In this document: in pieces, positions 47,580 through 59,200 of the stretch | Layout: each line of letters opens with the position of its first letter | Numbering within the stretch: the stretch's first letter is position 1 | DNA from: Ceratopteris richardii | Lineage: Eukaryota > Streptophyta > Polypodiopsida > Polypodiales > Pteridaceae | Direction: 5' to 3' | Length of the DNA: 64,000 nt | Assembly (NCBI GenBank): GCA_020310875.1 | Contig: CM035412.1 | Location: 137,092,261 to 137,156,260 of the forward strand | Position numbers and translations under genes: made by a program | The notes under the pieces: generated by a model | What the model saw: only the letters and a program-made list of their open reading frames with translations | Database searches by the model: none | What the model was told of the DNA's origin: nothing

Positions 47580-48159
47580 TGTAGCTCAGTGATGAGTAAC
47601 ACCTCCTTTAATGTCAATCCGGGAAGACATGAGGATGGTATGAAGACCACGAGCAAGTGGAAGCACAAGTGCGTGAGTGAGAAGCACACAAGCATGCACA
47701 CACATACACACACACGCGCACACACGGTAAGAACAAAGAGAGTAAGACAATGGAATCTCTTCTATTGCAAGAAAGTTCTCATACAAGCTCAAACTACAAC
47801 AAGCCAACCCAAAAATGAGCTCTCTAGCTCTATTTATAGTTTTTGACTAGCTTTGGCCCTGTCCAGACCTAGTGTCCGGCCTAGTTAAAAATTAGGTTCC
47901 AGGGCTTATTTGAGGGCTCAAACGAGATCTAAAAATTATGAAAATTGGCCGGCAACTACTTCTAAGGCTCCTCAAGCTCGAGGACTCCTCGGCTTGTACA
48001 AAATGGAGCTACAAAAAAGTGAAAATGGTATTTATAGGGGTTTTTAGTGATGAGAATCACTTTAAAATGATGTAAGGGTTTTGAAAAAAAATGAAGGGTT
48101 GCCTTAGTGCTAGATCTGCATGTGTGTCCGTACTTGCTTCGTCCCGTATACTGTCAACA
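47580..48159 (-). repeat. 3' LTR of the gypsy element
   Basis: On the minus strand begins TGTTGACAGTATACGGG at 48159 and ends CTCATCACTGAGCTACA at 47580. Over the 254 bp visible in the other LTR the only difference is one extra CA unit in a short CA run, so insertion was very recent. Confidence 0.95.
47829..47839 (-). promoter_or_regulatory. Candidate TATA box in LTR
   Basis: The minus strand reads CTATAAATAG. A second candidate, CTATAAATAC, is at 48029-48037. The two give U3 lengths of about 320 or 120 nt, and the sequence alone does not decide between them. Confidence 0.5.
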
Positions 48160-48173
48160 CTCTCCCCCCCCTA
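48160..48173 (-). promoter_or_regulatory. Polypurine tract
   Basis: The minus strand reads TAGGGGGGGGAGAG directly before the LTR start. The stop codon of the last accessory ORF (TAG, 48173-48171) overlaps its first bases. Confidence 0.9.
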
Positions 48174-50351
48174 GGGTCTGTCGCCTCTGACAGACCTCTG
48201 TTCCACAGTTTGATCAATGTACTTCTGCAGGAGGTCGGTTGCCAATTCTTGTTCTTTGATTCTTAAACCTCTGATCAGGTCTCGTTGCAAAGCCTCCCAA
48301 TCAACTGTACCAGGCATGTCAGGTTGTGGCATTGTGTAAAGCTCGGAATGCATTGTTTGCTCGCATGCAAAGAGGTGGAGTAAATGCGTGGGCCGTGGCG
48401 CGAATACCTCTGAATGTGCTTCCCAAAAGCCCGTGGTGAACATATCGTCGAATGTTTGCTTGTAGCAGGCAGGGAGATATCTTATGCATGCATGCCATGC
48501 GTAAGCCACTCGTATGCTCGGGGTTGTGCTCATATCATATAGCAGGTCGTAGTTACCATTAATAAACCCGGGAATAGGAGGTTGCATACGGCATACATTG
48601 CGAAAAGTTTTGAATACGACCTGCATCATATCGAAGATCTTGAGCATCATCTGGGCAGCGACATCTGGCATGGGGTGGAGACGTGGTATCCAATGTCTGA
48701 TGGTTGCAATCATGTATGACACTGTGGGAGTACCGGTTGGGGGGGCGATGGCGGGGTAATTGAGCCATTCTTTACAGTTCGCGTTATTCTGAACCTTGAT
48801 TGCAAAAGCTTTCCATGATCTTCGTCTTTGCACTGGCCCAAAACACGGATTGTACTTCAAATGCATGGGGGCGTGATCCCATGTTCTAAGCATTTCTGGG
48901 TAAGTTTCGAGTAACTTCTGCCTCCAAGTTGGTTGGAATATGGCCCCTTTTCGTGCCGCTTCTGGTATATCTTCTGGTTCGAACTGTGTGGCGAATGTTG
49001 GGCACTTATTGGTGACTCTTTTGATTTCTGCGTTGTAGTCGGCCAACAATACAAAATAGGGCTTGTATTGTAATTCTGAGCTAGTGATAAGGCGTCTAGA
49101 GGCAATGTGCCTGAAGTACTCTGAGTGAAGGATGGTGTCCTCAATGGCCTTCATTGCCAGCATCTGAGTGGATATCCGTTCCTGATGAGTTTTCCCCATT
49201 TCCTCTACCTGTTTCATCCATGCTGATGGGGGTTCCTCATAGGTATCTTGACCTTCTTCTGTGACGCGTCCTCCTGGGAATGGTTGAGGCTCGTAGGTGT
49301 CGTCGAATGCTTCCTCCACTGGAATAATAACTGCTTCTTCTTCTAACGGTTGCTCTGGTGGGGAAGGAGGTCGCTCGTACTGCATCAACTTCAATTTTAA
49401 TTCTGCAACATGTTGCCGTAACTCCAGTACGTCATTGGTCGTTGAATGTTCAGGTTCAGGTGAAGTAGCAGCGTCGGTCATCTCTTTAGGTGCCCATTGG
49501 TGTGGTGTAGACTCTTGGGGTCTCTGTAGGTCCTTCAGCTGGTCGGCAAGCTGATCATGTGCTTCTAAAAGATTGGCATAAGTTTCCAAGATCTGTTGTA
49601 TGCTTTCTGAGGGAACAGCTTGAAATTTAGCCGGGTCTATGGGTGCTCCCGGGGTGTTCTCCATGGCAGCCTCGAGGTTCTCGTGGTTTTGTTGTTGAAG
49701 CCGTCTATTCTCTTCTTGAGCTGCCGCCAGATGTCGTCGTAGCAAGGCCATGTTTCGTTGAAGCCTTGCATTGCGGCCCATTTGATCTCGCAGCTGTTCC
49801 TCCATGGCTTTGCTCTCTTCCATATGCCTCGCTTCGAGTTGCGCACTTGCATGTTCGAGGGCGGATATTTTGCTTTGTGACTCCGTATGACTGGACTCCA
49901 AAGCATTGACACGCTCTTGGAGTGTTGCTGAGAGGGTGCAAAGCTCCTTGTTATTTTCTTCCAATAATTTATATTCCTGCTTAAGCTGAGTGGCAGCTTC
50001 GAGCATGGTGTCAAGTGCAAGACTAAATGAGGTGGATGTAGGGGTAAGGATGGGAGATGCAGGGGGTTGGGAAGTGGGAATGGGAAAAGTGGATGTTGTG
50101 CCTACCGTGTGTGGAAGTGGCGATGTGAGTGTAATAACCTGTGATGGTGTTGTGAGAACAGTGGTGGTGGGTGATCCAGCGGAGGGTGAGATGTCCATGG
50201 GGTCGGACATGAGAGAGTGTGAGTCGTGAAATGTGAACACCGGGATGGTGGGTGGTGTGATAGTGGTGGTCGTGAATGTGGGGGAGTGGATTTGGGGGAG
50301 GGACTTTTTATTATGTTTATCAACCTGTTGAAGAATGTTTACAAGTTGGGT
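48171..50351 (-). CDS. Accessory ORF3: coiled-coil protein of the gypsy element
   Basis: Unknown protein. The frame is open from just after the amber codon at 50352-50354 to the TAG at 48171; its first ATG is at 50210, so about 679 residues if that start is used. A Ser/Thr/Pro-rich N-terminus (about 70 residues) is followed by a long heptad coiled coil (about residues 75-195, for example LEENNKELCTLSATLQERV), a shorter one near 215-240, an acidic Pro-rich linker, then a likely globular, Trp/Tyr/Cys-containing C-terminal half (about 350-689). I see no signal peptide or membrane segment, so an envelope role is not supported. It follows ORF2 in the same phase with one TAG between them. Position between integrase and the 3' LTR matches where Athila-type elements carry extra ORFs. 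I do not recognise the fold. Confidence 0.75.
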   Translation of the reverse strand, partial: TQLVNILQQVDKHNKKSLPQIHSPTFTTTTITPPTIPVFTFHDSHSLMSDPMDISPSAGSPTTTVLTTPSQVITLTSPLPHTVGTTSTFPIPTSQPPASPILTPTSTSFSLALDTMLEAATQLKQEYKLLEENNKELCTLSATLQERVNALESSHTESQSKISALEHASAQLEARHMEESKAMEEQLRDQMGRNARLQRNMALLRRHLAAAQEENRRLQQQNHENLEAAMENTPGAPIDPAKFQAVPSESIQQILETYANLLEAHDQLADQLKDLQRPQESTPHQWAPKEMTDAATSPEPEHSTTNDVLELRQHVAELKLKLMQYERPPSPPEQPLEEEAVIIPVEEAFDDTYEPQPFPGGRVTEEGQDTYEEPPSAWMKQVEEMGKTHQERISTQMLAMKAIEDTILHSEYFRHIASRRLITSSELQYKPYFVLLADYNAEIKRVTNKCPTFATQFEPEDIPEAARKGAIFQPTWRQKLLETYPEMLRTWDHAPMHLKYNPCFGPVQRRRSWKAFAIKVQNNANCKEWLNYPAIAPPTGTPTVSYMIATIRHWIPRLHPMPDVAAQMMLKIFDMMQVVFKTFRNVCRMQPPIPGFINGNYDLLYDMSTTPSIRVAYAWHACIRYLPACYKQTFDDMFTTGFWEAHSEVFAPRPTHLLHLFACEQTMHSELYTMPQPDMPGTVDWEALQRDLIRGLRIKEQELATDLLQKYIDQTVEQRSVRGDRP

Positions 50352-52526
50352 CTAGAAGGAGGGTTGGGTGATTAGTGTGGTGCCCGAGGCAGTTACAAGG
50401 GACGGGGTAGTTAGAGTTTGGGAGGGAGGAAATGGAGGGGTGGAGGGTAAAGGAAGGGAAAAAGTCTGACTAGTGACAGATGGTTGTCCAAAGGCAGGGA
50501 GGAAGGAAGGGTGACCTAGTTGGGGTTCAAAAATTTGGGTGACAGAGATGGATGAGGGTGAAGGAAGGAAAGTGGAAACGGGGGTGTGTACCATGGTCTC
50601 ACTATAGGAGGATATTGGTTGTGTAGAAAGACACGTGGAGAGAGGTTCTGAGGGTGGGATGGGAGATGATGGGGGGGATGGTGCATGCGTAATTTCCTCC
50701 GGTTCATCATTGGGCCTAGGGCTAATCATGTGGACATCTTCTGACGTGGACGTAGCTAACGCGGTAGATACTTCCATCTGAATCATCTTTCCTTGTCGAG
50801 GCCGTGTATCAATTCTTCTTTGATCATAAGTAGGGTTCTCTCGATAGACCAAGGTTCTCATTGCTTCACTGATGCCACAGGTGTCCGCCAAAAGATTTAG
50901 CGATTCTACAAAATGGGGGTCGATATTCTCCGACTGCAGCATCTGGTTTACTAGGGCCCTATTTGCTTCTTCTGACATTTTATGGCGTCGTTGCACCTGC
51001 TTGATTGTTCGGTATAGTCGTTTGAGCTGCGCCGTATATGCAGGGGCTTCGTCTTCACTCTCTTCTGGGTCATCTCTTGGTGCCTTCTCCTGAGCTTGTG
51101 TGCTTAGTCTCTGAGGAAGTTGTGCCACTCCTATCTCCTGTACACTGCTTGTCTCGCCTCGTGCATGTTCTCTTTGGGCGGATGTCCCCGGATCGACATT
51201 GTCAGGGCAACCTTCACTGTCTGATAGATGGGCCGTCTGCAGGAATGTTTCAAAATCAAAGTTTGGGTCCTCGGTGAAGGTGGCCATAGCTGCAAATTCT
51301 ACATCGGTAGGTAGTGGAGGGGCAGAAGGAGTGGGCTGTACCACTTCTCTTGGTTGAGACTCTTGGAGATGGATTGTGAAAGGTGCCACTTGGGCTTCCT
51401 CTCTAGTGGAGACTTCGGCGGTGGCTTCTGGAGGGATCAGGATCTGTGAAAGGGATCCATGCATTCTTTTTGCAGGCTGACTCCCTGACTTTCGCCCTTT
51501 GAACAGCTCCAGGTGTGCATACTTTAGGGCTCGGGCAACTGGCACGTCATATGCGAGACATCTGTAGATGATTCTTGTCAGCGCACAACAACCATGTAAA
51601 GTGGGCTTCCTCACTCCCCGCTTGCCTGCCTCATACACTTGATCTAAGATCCATACCGGCATCTTAATGGGCAAGCTTCCGGTCTCTGCTAAATATAGCC
51701 CGTACCATATCTTCTTGTGAGGCTGCGTGAAACGGTCCTGAGCGGGAAATGTGAAGTGCTGGAGGCACATCCGCAGAGGTATGGCAATGTTGGGGGTGAG
51801 GGCGCACATTTCTTTTAGTTTCTTGATTCTATTGCTTTTCATAGACTCTGGTATCAAGGGGTCGCGGTCAGAAGGTACATGCGTGCCATACATCTGAAGG
51901 GCTTCCCTGATTAACGTTACATTTAATTCAAACTTCCTCATCTCCTCCAGATTGGATAAGGAGGGCACCCAGAATGTGCCTGAATGATCTTTATCCCCGG
52001 TAGGTTTCAGCGTAGCAATCAAGTAGTAGCACCTGAGGAAGTCGGGTTTAGGTAGAGCTGCACTGAAGTAAGCTTGTAGTCCTGCCTTTTGCCAGATATC
52101 CTGAAGTGGAGCTGCATTCTGCAAGGTCTCAAATTCTCTTGAAAAGAATTGGAAGGTCCACCAAACCCCTCCACACTCCATCTTGGACTCCCAGATGTGA
52201 TCTGCGTCTCCCAAATCCCCTGGCATTTCATTGAACCAATGGGAGTGCCCTTTTACTTTTTCGGTTAGTCCACTGGGTGGATCTGGAATAGGAATCCTTC
52301 GCACATTCAAGAATTCTTCAGGCCGAGCTGTTGGTGGAGCTTCCACTGGCATGGCATCCCAATTGATAGGAGCACCAGATCCTGCCTGCCTGAGAGCTTG
52401 TGCCTGCCGCGGTTGCCATGAGAGTAGGTTGCTTATCTGTTGGAAGACGAAAGGCACATTAGTGTTGCATAGGAAACAAGATGTAATGGTGTTCCCTTCA
52501 CAATACTAACATGACACTCCCGGAGG
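50352..52526 (-). CDS. Accessory ORF2 of the gypsy element
   Basis: Unknown protein of about 700 codons, ending in TAG at 50354-50352. The frame opens after a TAG near 52510, and the first in-frame ATG is at 52352. The N-terminal 350 residues look globular, with many Trp and aromatic residues (GGVWWTFQFFSREFETLQNA, then IWYGLYLAETGSLPIKMPVW, then LHGCCALTRIIYRCLAYDVP). The middle is acidic and the last 120 residues are Ser/Pro/Thr-rich. No catalytic motif or transmembrane segment is evident. Absence of an early ATG and a good splice-acceptor-like sequence (TTTCGTCTTCCAACAG ending at 52437) suggest expression from a spliced subgenomic RNA. This is inference. Confidence 0.75.
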
Positions 52527-52649
52527 TTAGTGGTTAGTGGTGAGGTGTTTATGATATGTGTGAGTGGTGATTAAAGGTCAGTGTCATCCTAGATGCATAC
52601 TTTGGTTATGCAATGGGCTCGGAATGCTCCTGTGTTAGTGTGGACGGAT

Positions 52650-53294
52650 TTACAGAATAGGGCCAGGGGGTTTAGTACACAGTTTAATTCTCCACACTTT
52701 GATAGAGGAGTCGTAGCTCTTAGAGCTAAGGACAGGTGAAGATTTCGGTATGAGAGTGTGATGTATTTGGGACCTTTTGGGTACCCATTTCCAGACATTC
52801 CTGGGGTTGATGGGAGTGGGGACAGTGAGAGGTGTAGGAATCTTGTCACTTTCTGAGTTGTTGGCCAAGAGTGCTTGTGAAAGCTGCTTCATCCTAGTGC
52901 CTGAAGGTGAAGTAATTTGGGCTTGTAAGCAAGCCTTGGGCACCCATATCTGTCTAGCATTAGGGGTGGCCTTCATTGACCGCTTAGGAACCCAAATAGA
53001 AATGGTATGCCTAGGGGTTATCCTAGGGGGCTTCTTCACTTTGTTCCTTGATGGTGAGGCTCGTTTCTTGTCTCCTTGAGAATCTGCTATTGGAGCTGTG
53101 GGTTTTCCATCCTTGCGTATCCAGATCTGCTTCACGCCACGAGATGCTCCATGTCGCGCGGGTTGGCGCTCCTGCCTCTTGATTAGCGGCCTCCTTCGTG
53201 TAGAGTGATGTTCGGTCTGCTCGTTTAGAATCTTCTTTGGATCAGTTATGAACTCCTTCTTGGCCTCTGAACCTTCAGTAAGATTGACATTCCT
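52650..53294 (-). CDS. Amber-separated C-terminal extension of pol with WVPK repeats
   Basis: In phase with pol and directly behind its TAG (53297-53295), 214 codons stay open to the TAA at 52652-52650. The segment has no ATG near its start; a GTG at 53135 begins a 161-codon subframe. It is very basic and carries a spaced motif four times: IWIRK, IWVPK, IWVPK and KWVPK. Function unknown; the basic, repeated Trp-Pro-Lys motif would suit nucleic-acid binding. It could be made by stop-codon readthrough, or the TAG could be a recent mutation of a sense codon. Confidence 0.6.
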   Translation of the reverse strand, partial: RNVNLTEGSEAKKEFITDPKKILNEQTEHHSTRRRPLIKRQERQPARHGASRGVKQIWIRKDGKPTAPIADSQGDKKRASPSRNKVKKPPRITPRHTISIWVPKRSMKATPNARQIWVPKACLQAQITSPSGTRMKQLSQALLANNSESDKIPTPLTVPTPINPRNVWKWVPKRSQIHHTLIPKSSPVLSSKSYDSSIKVWRIKLCTKPPGPIL

Positions 53295-56200
53295 CTACAC
53301 CATAGAAGTTTGGACAAGCACAACAGTGTTATCTTCATGTGGATTCCTGGAGGGACCAGGAGTTGGTGCCTGTTCTATTGGTTTGAGTGCTTGATTTTCT
53401 AATTCAATCGTGAGACGGCTTGGGCCTACCCACACCTGAAGAAGTCCACTTCTTAGGTTGAGGTTGACTGCATGATCATAGATCCAGTCTTGGCCCAAGA
53501 CAAGAGGTTCGGTCAGATCCTCGTCTTCACACACTAGCACTTTTGCTGGCATGAGGACCTCTTGTATGTAGAGGGGAAGATCCACCTCTCCCATACAAGG
53601 GGTTTCAACACCTCCTAATCCTATCAGATATGCTTCTAGGGGTTTTACCTCCAATTGCAGCTGCTGGCAATAAGAGAGCCGAACTGCACTTGTGGCTGCT
53701 CCTGAATCAATTAAAGCCCTCACGCTGGTTGTGCTGTCTCTTTGTCCTATTTCTAGGGTCACAAAAGGTCGTCGGTCCACTATCTTATGGGTACGTTCAC
53801 CTGAAGCCTCACACATGGCCATGTGATAGCCTGGAGACTCTTGAGTGTCAGTCATAGGCTGGTCCCTTCCTTGTCTCCTCAACTTCATTCGTCTGATACG
53901 CTCTAAGGCCTCTGCCTGTGCTTCTTCTCGAATTCGTTTTTCCTCCTCTTTACGTTGCTTAGCAGTATTGAGTCGGCTTAGCATCTCCTCCGTGAGGGGT
54001 TCCTGATAGAGCTTGACTCTGCATCCGCTAATATAGTTTGGGAGGACATCCCCCTCTAAAGTGGCTAGTTGTACTGCTCCACTCGTGGAGATCCTATTAA
54101 TGATCATAGGTCCGTAGCCCCTCTTTTCTAGCTTTCTTACGTGTTGTTTCAATGTGTAGACTAAAACTAGATCTCCTGCTTTCAAGCCCTTATCCTTCAC
54201 ATGGGCATCAAAGTATGCCTTTTGCCGTTTCTTTGCAGCATAGATACCCGCTGCTGCTCGTAGCCTCATCTCACCTAAACGTTCTAGATCAAAGATCCTA
54301 GAGGACAACTCGTGTCCATTCCACTCATGCTCTTGTGCTACTCTTAAAGCTGGGATTAGGAAATCTAGTGGTAGCACTGCATTCTGTCTGAAGACCATCT
54401 GAAATGGGGTGGCATTGAGTACCGTTTTGTAAGCAACTCGGTATGCCCAAACAGCATGATGAAGTTGTTTGTCCCAATCCGAGCGTTTATTATTTACAAG
54501 TTTCGTCAATACGTTACATAGGATCTTATTCGTGCTCTCGGCTTGTCCGTTAGCTTGTGGGTGATAGGGTGCAGACTTCTTATGTGTCACCATGAATTCT
54601 TGAAGGAGATTTTCAATGACCTCATTCAAGAAGTGCGTACCTCTATCACTAACCAACTCTATTGGTAACCCATATCTAGTGAACACATTTTCGAATAAGA
54701 ACTTAGCCGTCGTTTGAGCATCATTCTTTGTCGTGGCCTTTACTTCCACCCACTTTGTAAGGTAATCTGTGGCTACAATAATGTATTCTGCATGGGAGTT
54801 TCTAGCTGGGGGGTTGATGGGACCTACAAAGTCTATACCCCACTTTGAAAATGCACGTCCTCCCATCATTGGCCTTAAGGGCATTTCATCTTTTCTTATC
54901 GGATATTGGGCACGTTGGCATTTGTTGCAACTCTTCACATAAGAGTGTGCATCCATATGAAGAGTGGGCCACCAAAGTCCCGAGAATAGAATGGTCTTAA
55001 TTACTCTGTCCGGCCCAAAGTGTCCACCTGCAGCACCGCTGTGTGCCGTTTCTAAGACTTTCAAATAGTCTGATTCATGAACGCACAGTCTTAGGTAACC
55101 ATCCTTGCCTCTTCGATATAGGTTGTCTCCTACTAAGGCATAGTCTTGAGCCTCTTGCTCCATGCTCCGTTTTCTTGCAAGACTAGCCTGATTGGGCAAT
55201 GTTCCCGATCTCATGAACTCAACCAATGGAGCACTCCAATCTGGGATTAATGACACGTGATAAAGAGTGGCATGCTCCATTGGGGGTCTCTTCTGGCACA
55301 CTGGACAATTGTGGATCCACTCTTGTATTTCTTTGTCCATGCTAGGCCAATACACCCCTAAACGTTTTAGATTCTGCAATGTTCGTTGTTTAGGGTAGTG
55401 ATTTCCTAGCAGTCCCTCATGGGCTTGTTGCAACCAACTAGCATGTTCATCATCCTCGACACAACAAGCTAATACGCCCTCGGTATCTTGCTTGTACATA
55501 CTTCCGGCTAATATTTGATACTTTAGCGATTTTACAATTTCCTCTTTGCTTGTTTTAACATTTTTATTTGCAGGCCCAAAGGTTAGGACTGGTACCAACT
55601 TATTTGCCCATTTAGGAACAACTTCTAAATTGAACAGATAAGCATCGGGCAATTCATCAGACACTCCTTGCGGTGGCTCTCCTGAAGTGATGCGAGAAAG
55701 ATGGTCTGCCCTAAGATGGGTTCTACCTTTCCTGACAACAACTTCAAAGTCGTATTCCATTAGTAAGAGGAACCATCTTACTAAGCGGCCTGTATTGCAA
55801 GGTTTATTGACCAAATATAGTAAAGCTTGATGATCAGTGAAAAACTTGAACTTATTGGCCAATAGATAGTGTCTAAACTTCTTCACAGCATATACCATAC
55901 CTAGGCCTTCTCTTTCCGTTGTGGTATAATTTCGTTCAGCTTCATTTAGTTGCCTACTAGCATATGCTATCGGCAAATCTAGGTTTCCTTCACCCGTGGG
56001 TTGCGCTAGCACACATCCTATTGCATGATTTGAGGCATCTACATGGACATGAAAGGGTTTGCTCCAATCCGGAGTAGTCAATATTGGTGCTGTGCACAAA
56101 CGTCTCTTCAGCTCGTTGAAGGAAGTCTCGCATTCCTCACTCCACTCGAAATTTGTTAACAACCCATAGAGAGGTTTAGCTATGATGGCATACATGTGAA

Positions 56201-59200
56201 TAAACCTACGGTAATATCCACAATGGCCCATAAAGGCTTGTACCTCTTTAACATTCCTTGGTCTGGGCAACTCTGCTATTGCTCTTACTTTGTCTTCATC
56301 TGTTGAAATTCCATTCTTAGAAACAATGTGACCTAAGATCTTACCTTGTCGTACCATGAACACACACTTCTCTGGATTCAGGCACACTCGATAATCTCTA
56401 CACTTGTTGAAGATTTGCCTGAGCTCATGGATGTGGTATCTTCTTTCTTGGGAATGAGCGCATAAATCATCCACATATACTTCTAAGCTCTTTCGCAAGA
56501 ACTCTTTGAAGACATGACACATGAGTCTTTGGAATGTTGCAGGTGCATTGGTGAGCCCAAATGGCATCACACGAAATGCAAAGATTCCCCATTCTGTGGC
56601 AAAGGCCGTTTTGTGCTGATCTTCGGGGGCAATGGCTACTTGGTTGTAACCTGAAAATCCATCAAGGAAGCTGTAAACTTCCTTGCCTGCAACACGCTCC
56701 AATAGATGTTCAGTGATTGGAAGAGGATAACTATCTCGGATCGTAGCGGCATTGACTTTTTTAAGGTTAATGCACACTCGCAATTTCCCATTCTTCTTGG
56801 GCACCACTACAATGGGGGACACCCATTCAGTGTGCTCAATCTCATAGATGAATCCGGCTTCAATCAGCCTGTCAATTTCCTCTTTTATTTTTGCTGCATA
56901 ATTGTCATTATATGTGTAGGGTTTTTGTTTGGTGGGCTTGGCATCAGTGGTCATCGGAATCGTATGAGAGCAAATCTCTGGATCTACTCCTTTCAAGTCT
57001 CTATAGTGCCATGCAAACAAATCCCTATATTCCCTTAATAGCGCTACAAGCTCTGCTTCTTCTTCTGCACTTAGGTCGTCTCCTATGTACGTACATCGCT
57101 CTTCGTTCCCTTCAATGGTCACTACAATTTTTTTGGTCTTTTCTTTATTGTCATATGCTTCTCCTATAATGGCCTCTCTCTTAGGCATTCGTACCAAAAT
57201 TTTCCGGTCTTCCACTTCATATTTCTTGAAATTTTCTGGTACTTCAAACAATGATTCTTCCTCTTCTTGTCTCACTGCTTTCCTTTTCTTTTTCTTTTGA
57301 CCTCCTTCACTTCCTTTCTTTGAACTTATCGTTTTAATACTCGCAAGGGGTTCTTCTTCCTTTTGGGTTAACACCCCTAGGTCTTCTAAGTAGTGTTCCT
57401 CTGAGTCAAAGTATGTATCCATCACAATGGATTCTAGATCATCGTCATTCTCTTCTTCTTCTATGAACTCACTAGGATCACACTCTTCCAACAAGGGCTG
57501 ACACATGAACACTGAAATATCATAACCCTCCTCATCACAATGGGGTGTCCATTGTTCCTCATTGACTGCAATGTCCATGGAAGCTAAGATTTCTGCCCAA
57601 CCATGAGGCTCAAATTCCTCATCTGGAAATATCATTGGTGTATAGGCTGGGTCTTTTATTGGTCTATCTCCTGGGGGAGTTCCTTCTTCTCTCGCTTTTA
57701 GGCGCTTTTCCTCTTCCTCTGCGACCTTGCACATCCACAAGTGAGTATCTTCATGCAACCAGGATGGTTCAGGTGAACTTCCAGAATGCACGGAGATAGA
57801 GTCCTCTTTCGCTTTGTGGATAGGATTCCACTGTAGGGGTGGTACATCTCTGAAGGTGTGATCCTTCAGATTGACCTTGGTGGTGACCCCTAAGTGCTGT
57901 AAGTACAAGGAGTTGGTTCCCCAATCCTGTACTATTTGCAATTGTCGTAGGAAGGGTCTTCCTAGGATCATCTCGTAAACATTATTCTTCTCAAAGTCAC
58001 ATATAGCAAACGTATGTTCAAACTCTACACCACAAGTGGTTAGAGTTATCCCTTCAAGCAATCCGAGAGGTCTTTCAAAATGACCATCTGCCATTTGAAG
58101 TTTCATTCTCGTTGGTCTTAAGGTGGGTTTGCCCCATCGCTTCCACAGGGAGGTGGTCGCAATAGCAACACCGGCACCCGAATCCACAATTGCTTTGGTT
58201 GTGTAACCTTGATAGGTGATCGGAAGATAAGTGTTACCTTCTTCACCTTCGCTCATGTCTCCTATCTTGTCGAGAGGTATCCCTGGTACTTTTTGTTTAG
58301 AGCCTACTTTTGGTGTATTGGATTCAAGTTCTGGGACCTGATTTTTCACATGATTCCAGAGCTCCGGTTTTGCCTTGAGGAGTTCCTCTACAGTGAGGTG
58401 ACACTGAACCTTAGTGTTCTTCACAACATCAGTGTTCCTGGGAATCACTGAGTCTTCATTTCTTACCAATATCGTGGGAGCTCTGATCTGGAGAGATTCA
58501 GATTCCCATGGGCCTGTGAAATGAGGCAACTCTTGTAAAGAATTAGATTCAAAATCTAATCCCTCATCCTCTTGTTGCTCTGCTTGATCCCCATAGATAG
58601 AGGGAATGTCTTGGGGAAATTGATCACGAAGATCATCAATCTCAGGAATAGGAGGGGAATCACCCTTCTCCTTGGCCCATTTCTCTTCTTGTATTTCCCG
58701 CAAGAACTCTTGAGAGTACTGTTGAATTGAAGGAGGTATTCCAGCATCCGTGGAATTAGGAACATAAGCTCCCTTAGGTGGTGAGCTTCCTCTTTCAACA
58801 ACTGGTTGAGCCGGTGGAGGTAAAGAAACCTGTGATTTGTTTACCAACTGCTCTAATCTTTCCAGTAAGCCTTGGAAATGCAAATCTGGCTTGACAGAGT
58901 TTGTCTGATTGAACTTTTGACTAGTCTCAAGTATAGCTTGAGCTTGTTCTACCATTTTCATGCACATTTTCATCCGTTCAATCTCTAAATCTGCTCTAGG
59001 GTAACTCTTGTCTAGGTTTGCAGCTGTTGGCCCTTCTTGAAGTCGAGCCTGGTAGGCCTTGAACATCATGTCCAAGCCTTCAGGAGTGGGGTCAGCTAAT
59101 ACTGATCCTACTCGGGGTGGTGGGTGGGTTACGAGGGGTGTATTAGAGGGTGGAGAAATGGAGGGTGATGGGGATGGTAGTGGTGGACGTGTGTGGTAGT

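Noticed and set aside
49297..50229. Plus-strand frames opposite ORF3
   Set aside because: Shadows of the minus-strand accessory ORF with no recognisable domain.
48171..50351. ORF3 as an envelope protein
   Set aside because: No signal peptide, transmembrane segment or glycoprotein-like pattern is visible. The dominant feature is a cytosolic-type coiled coil.
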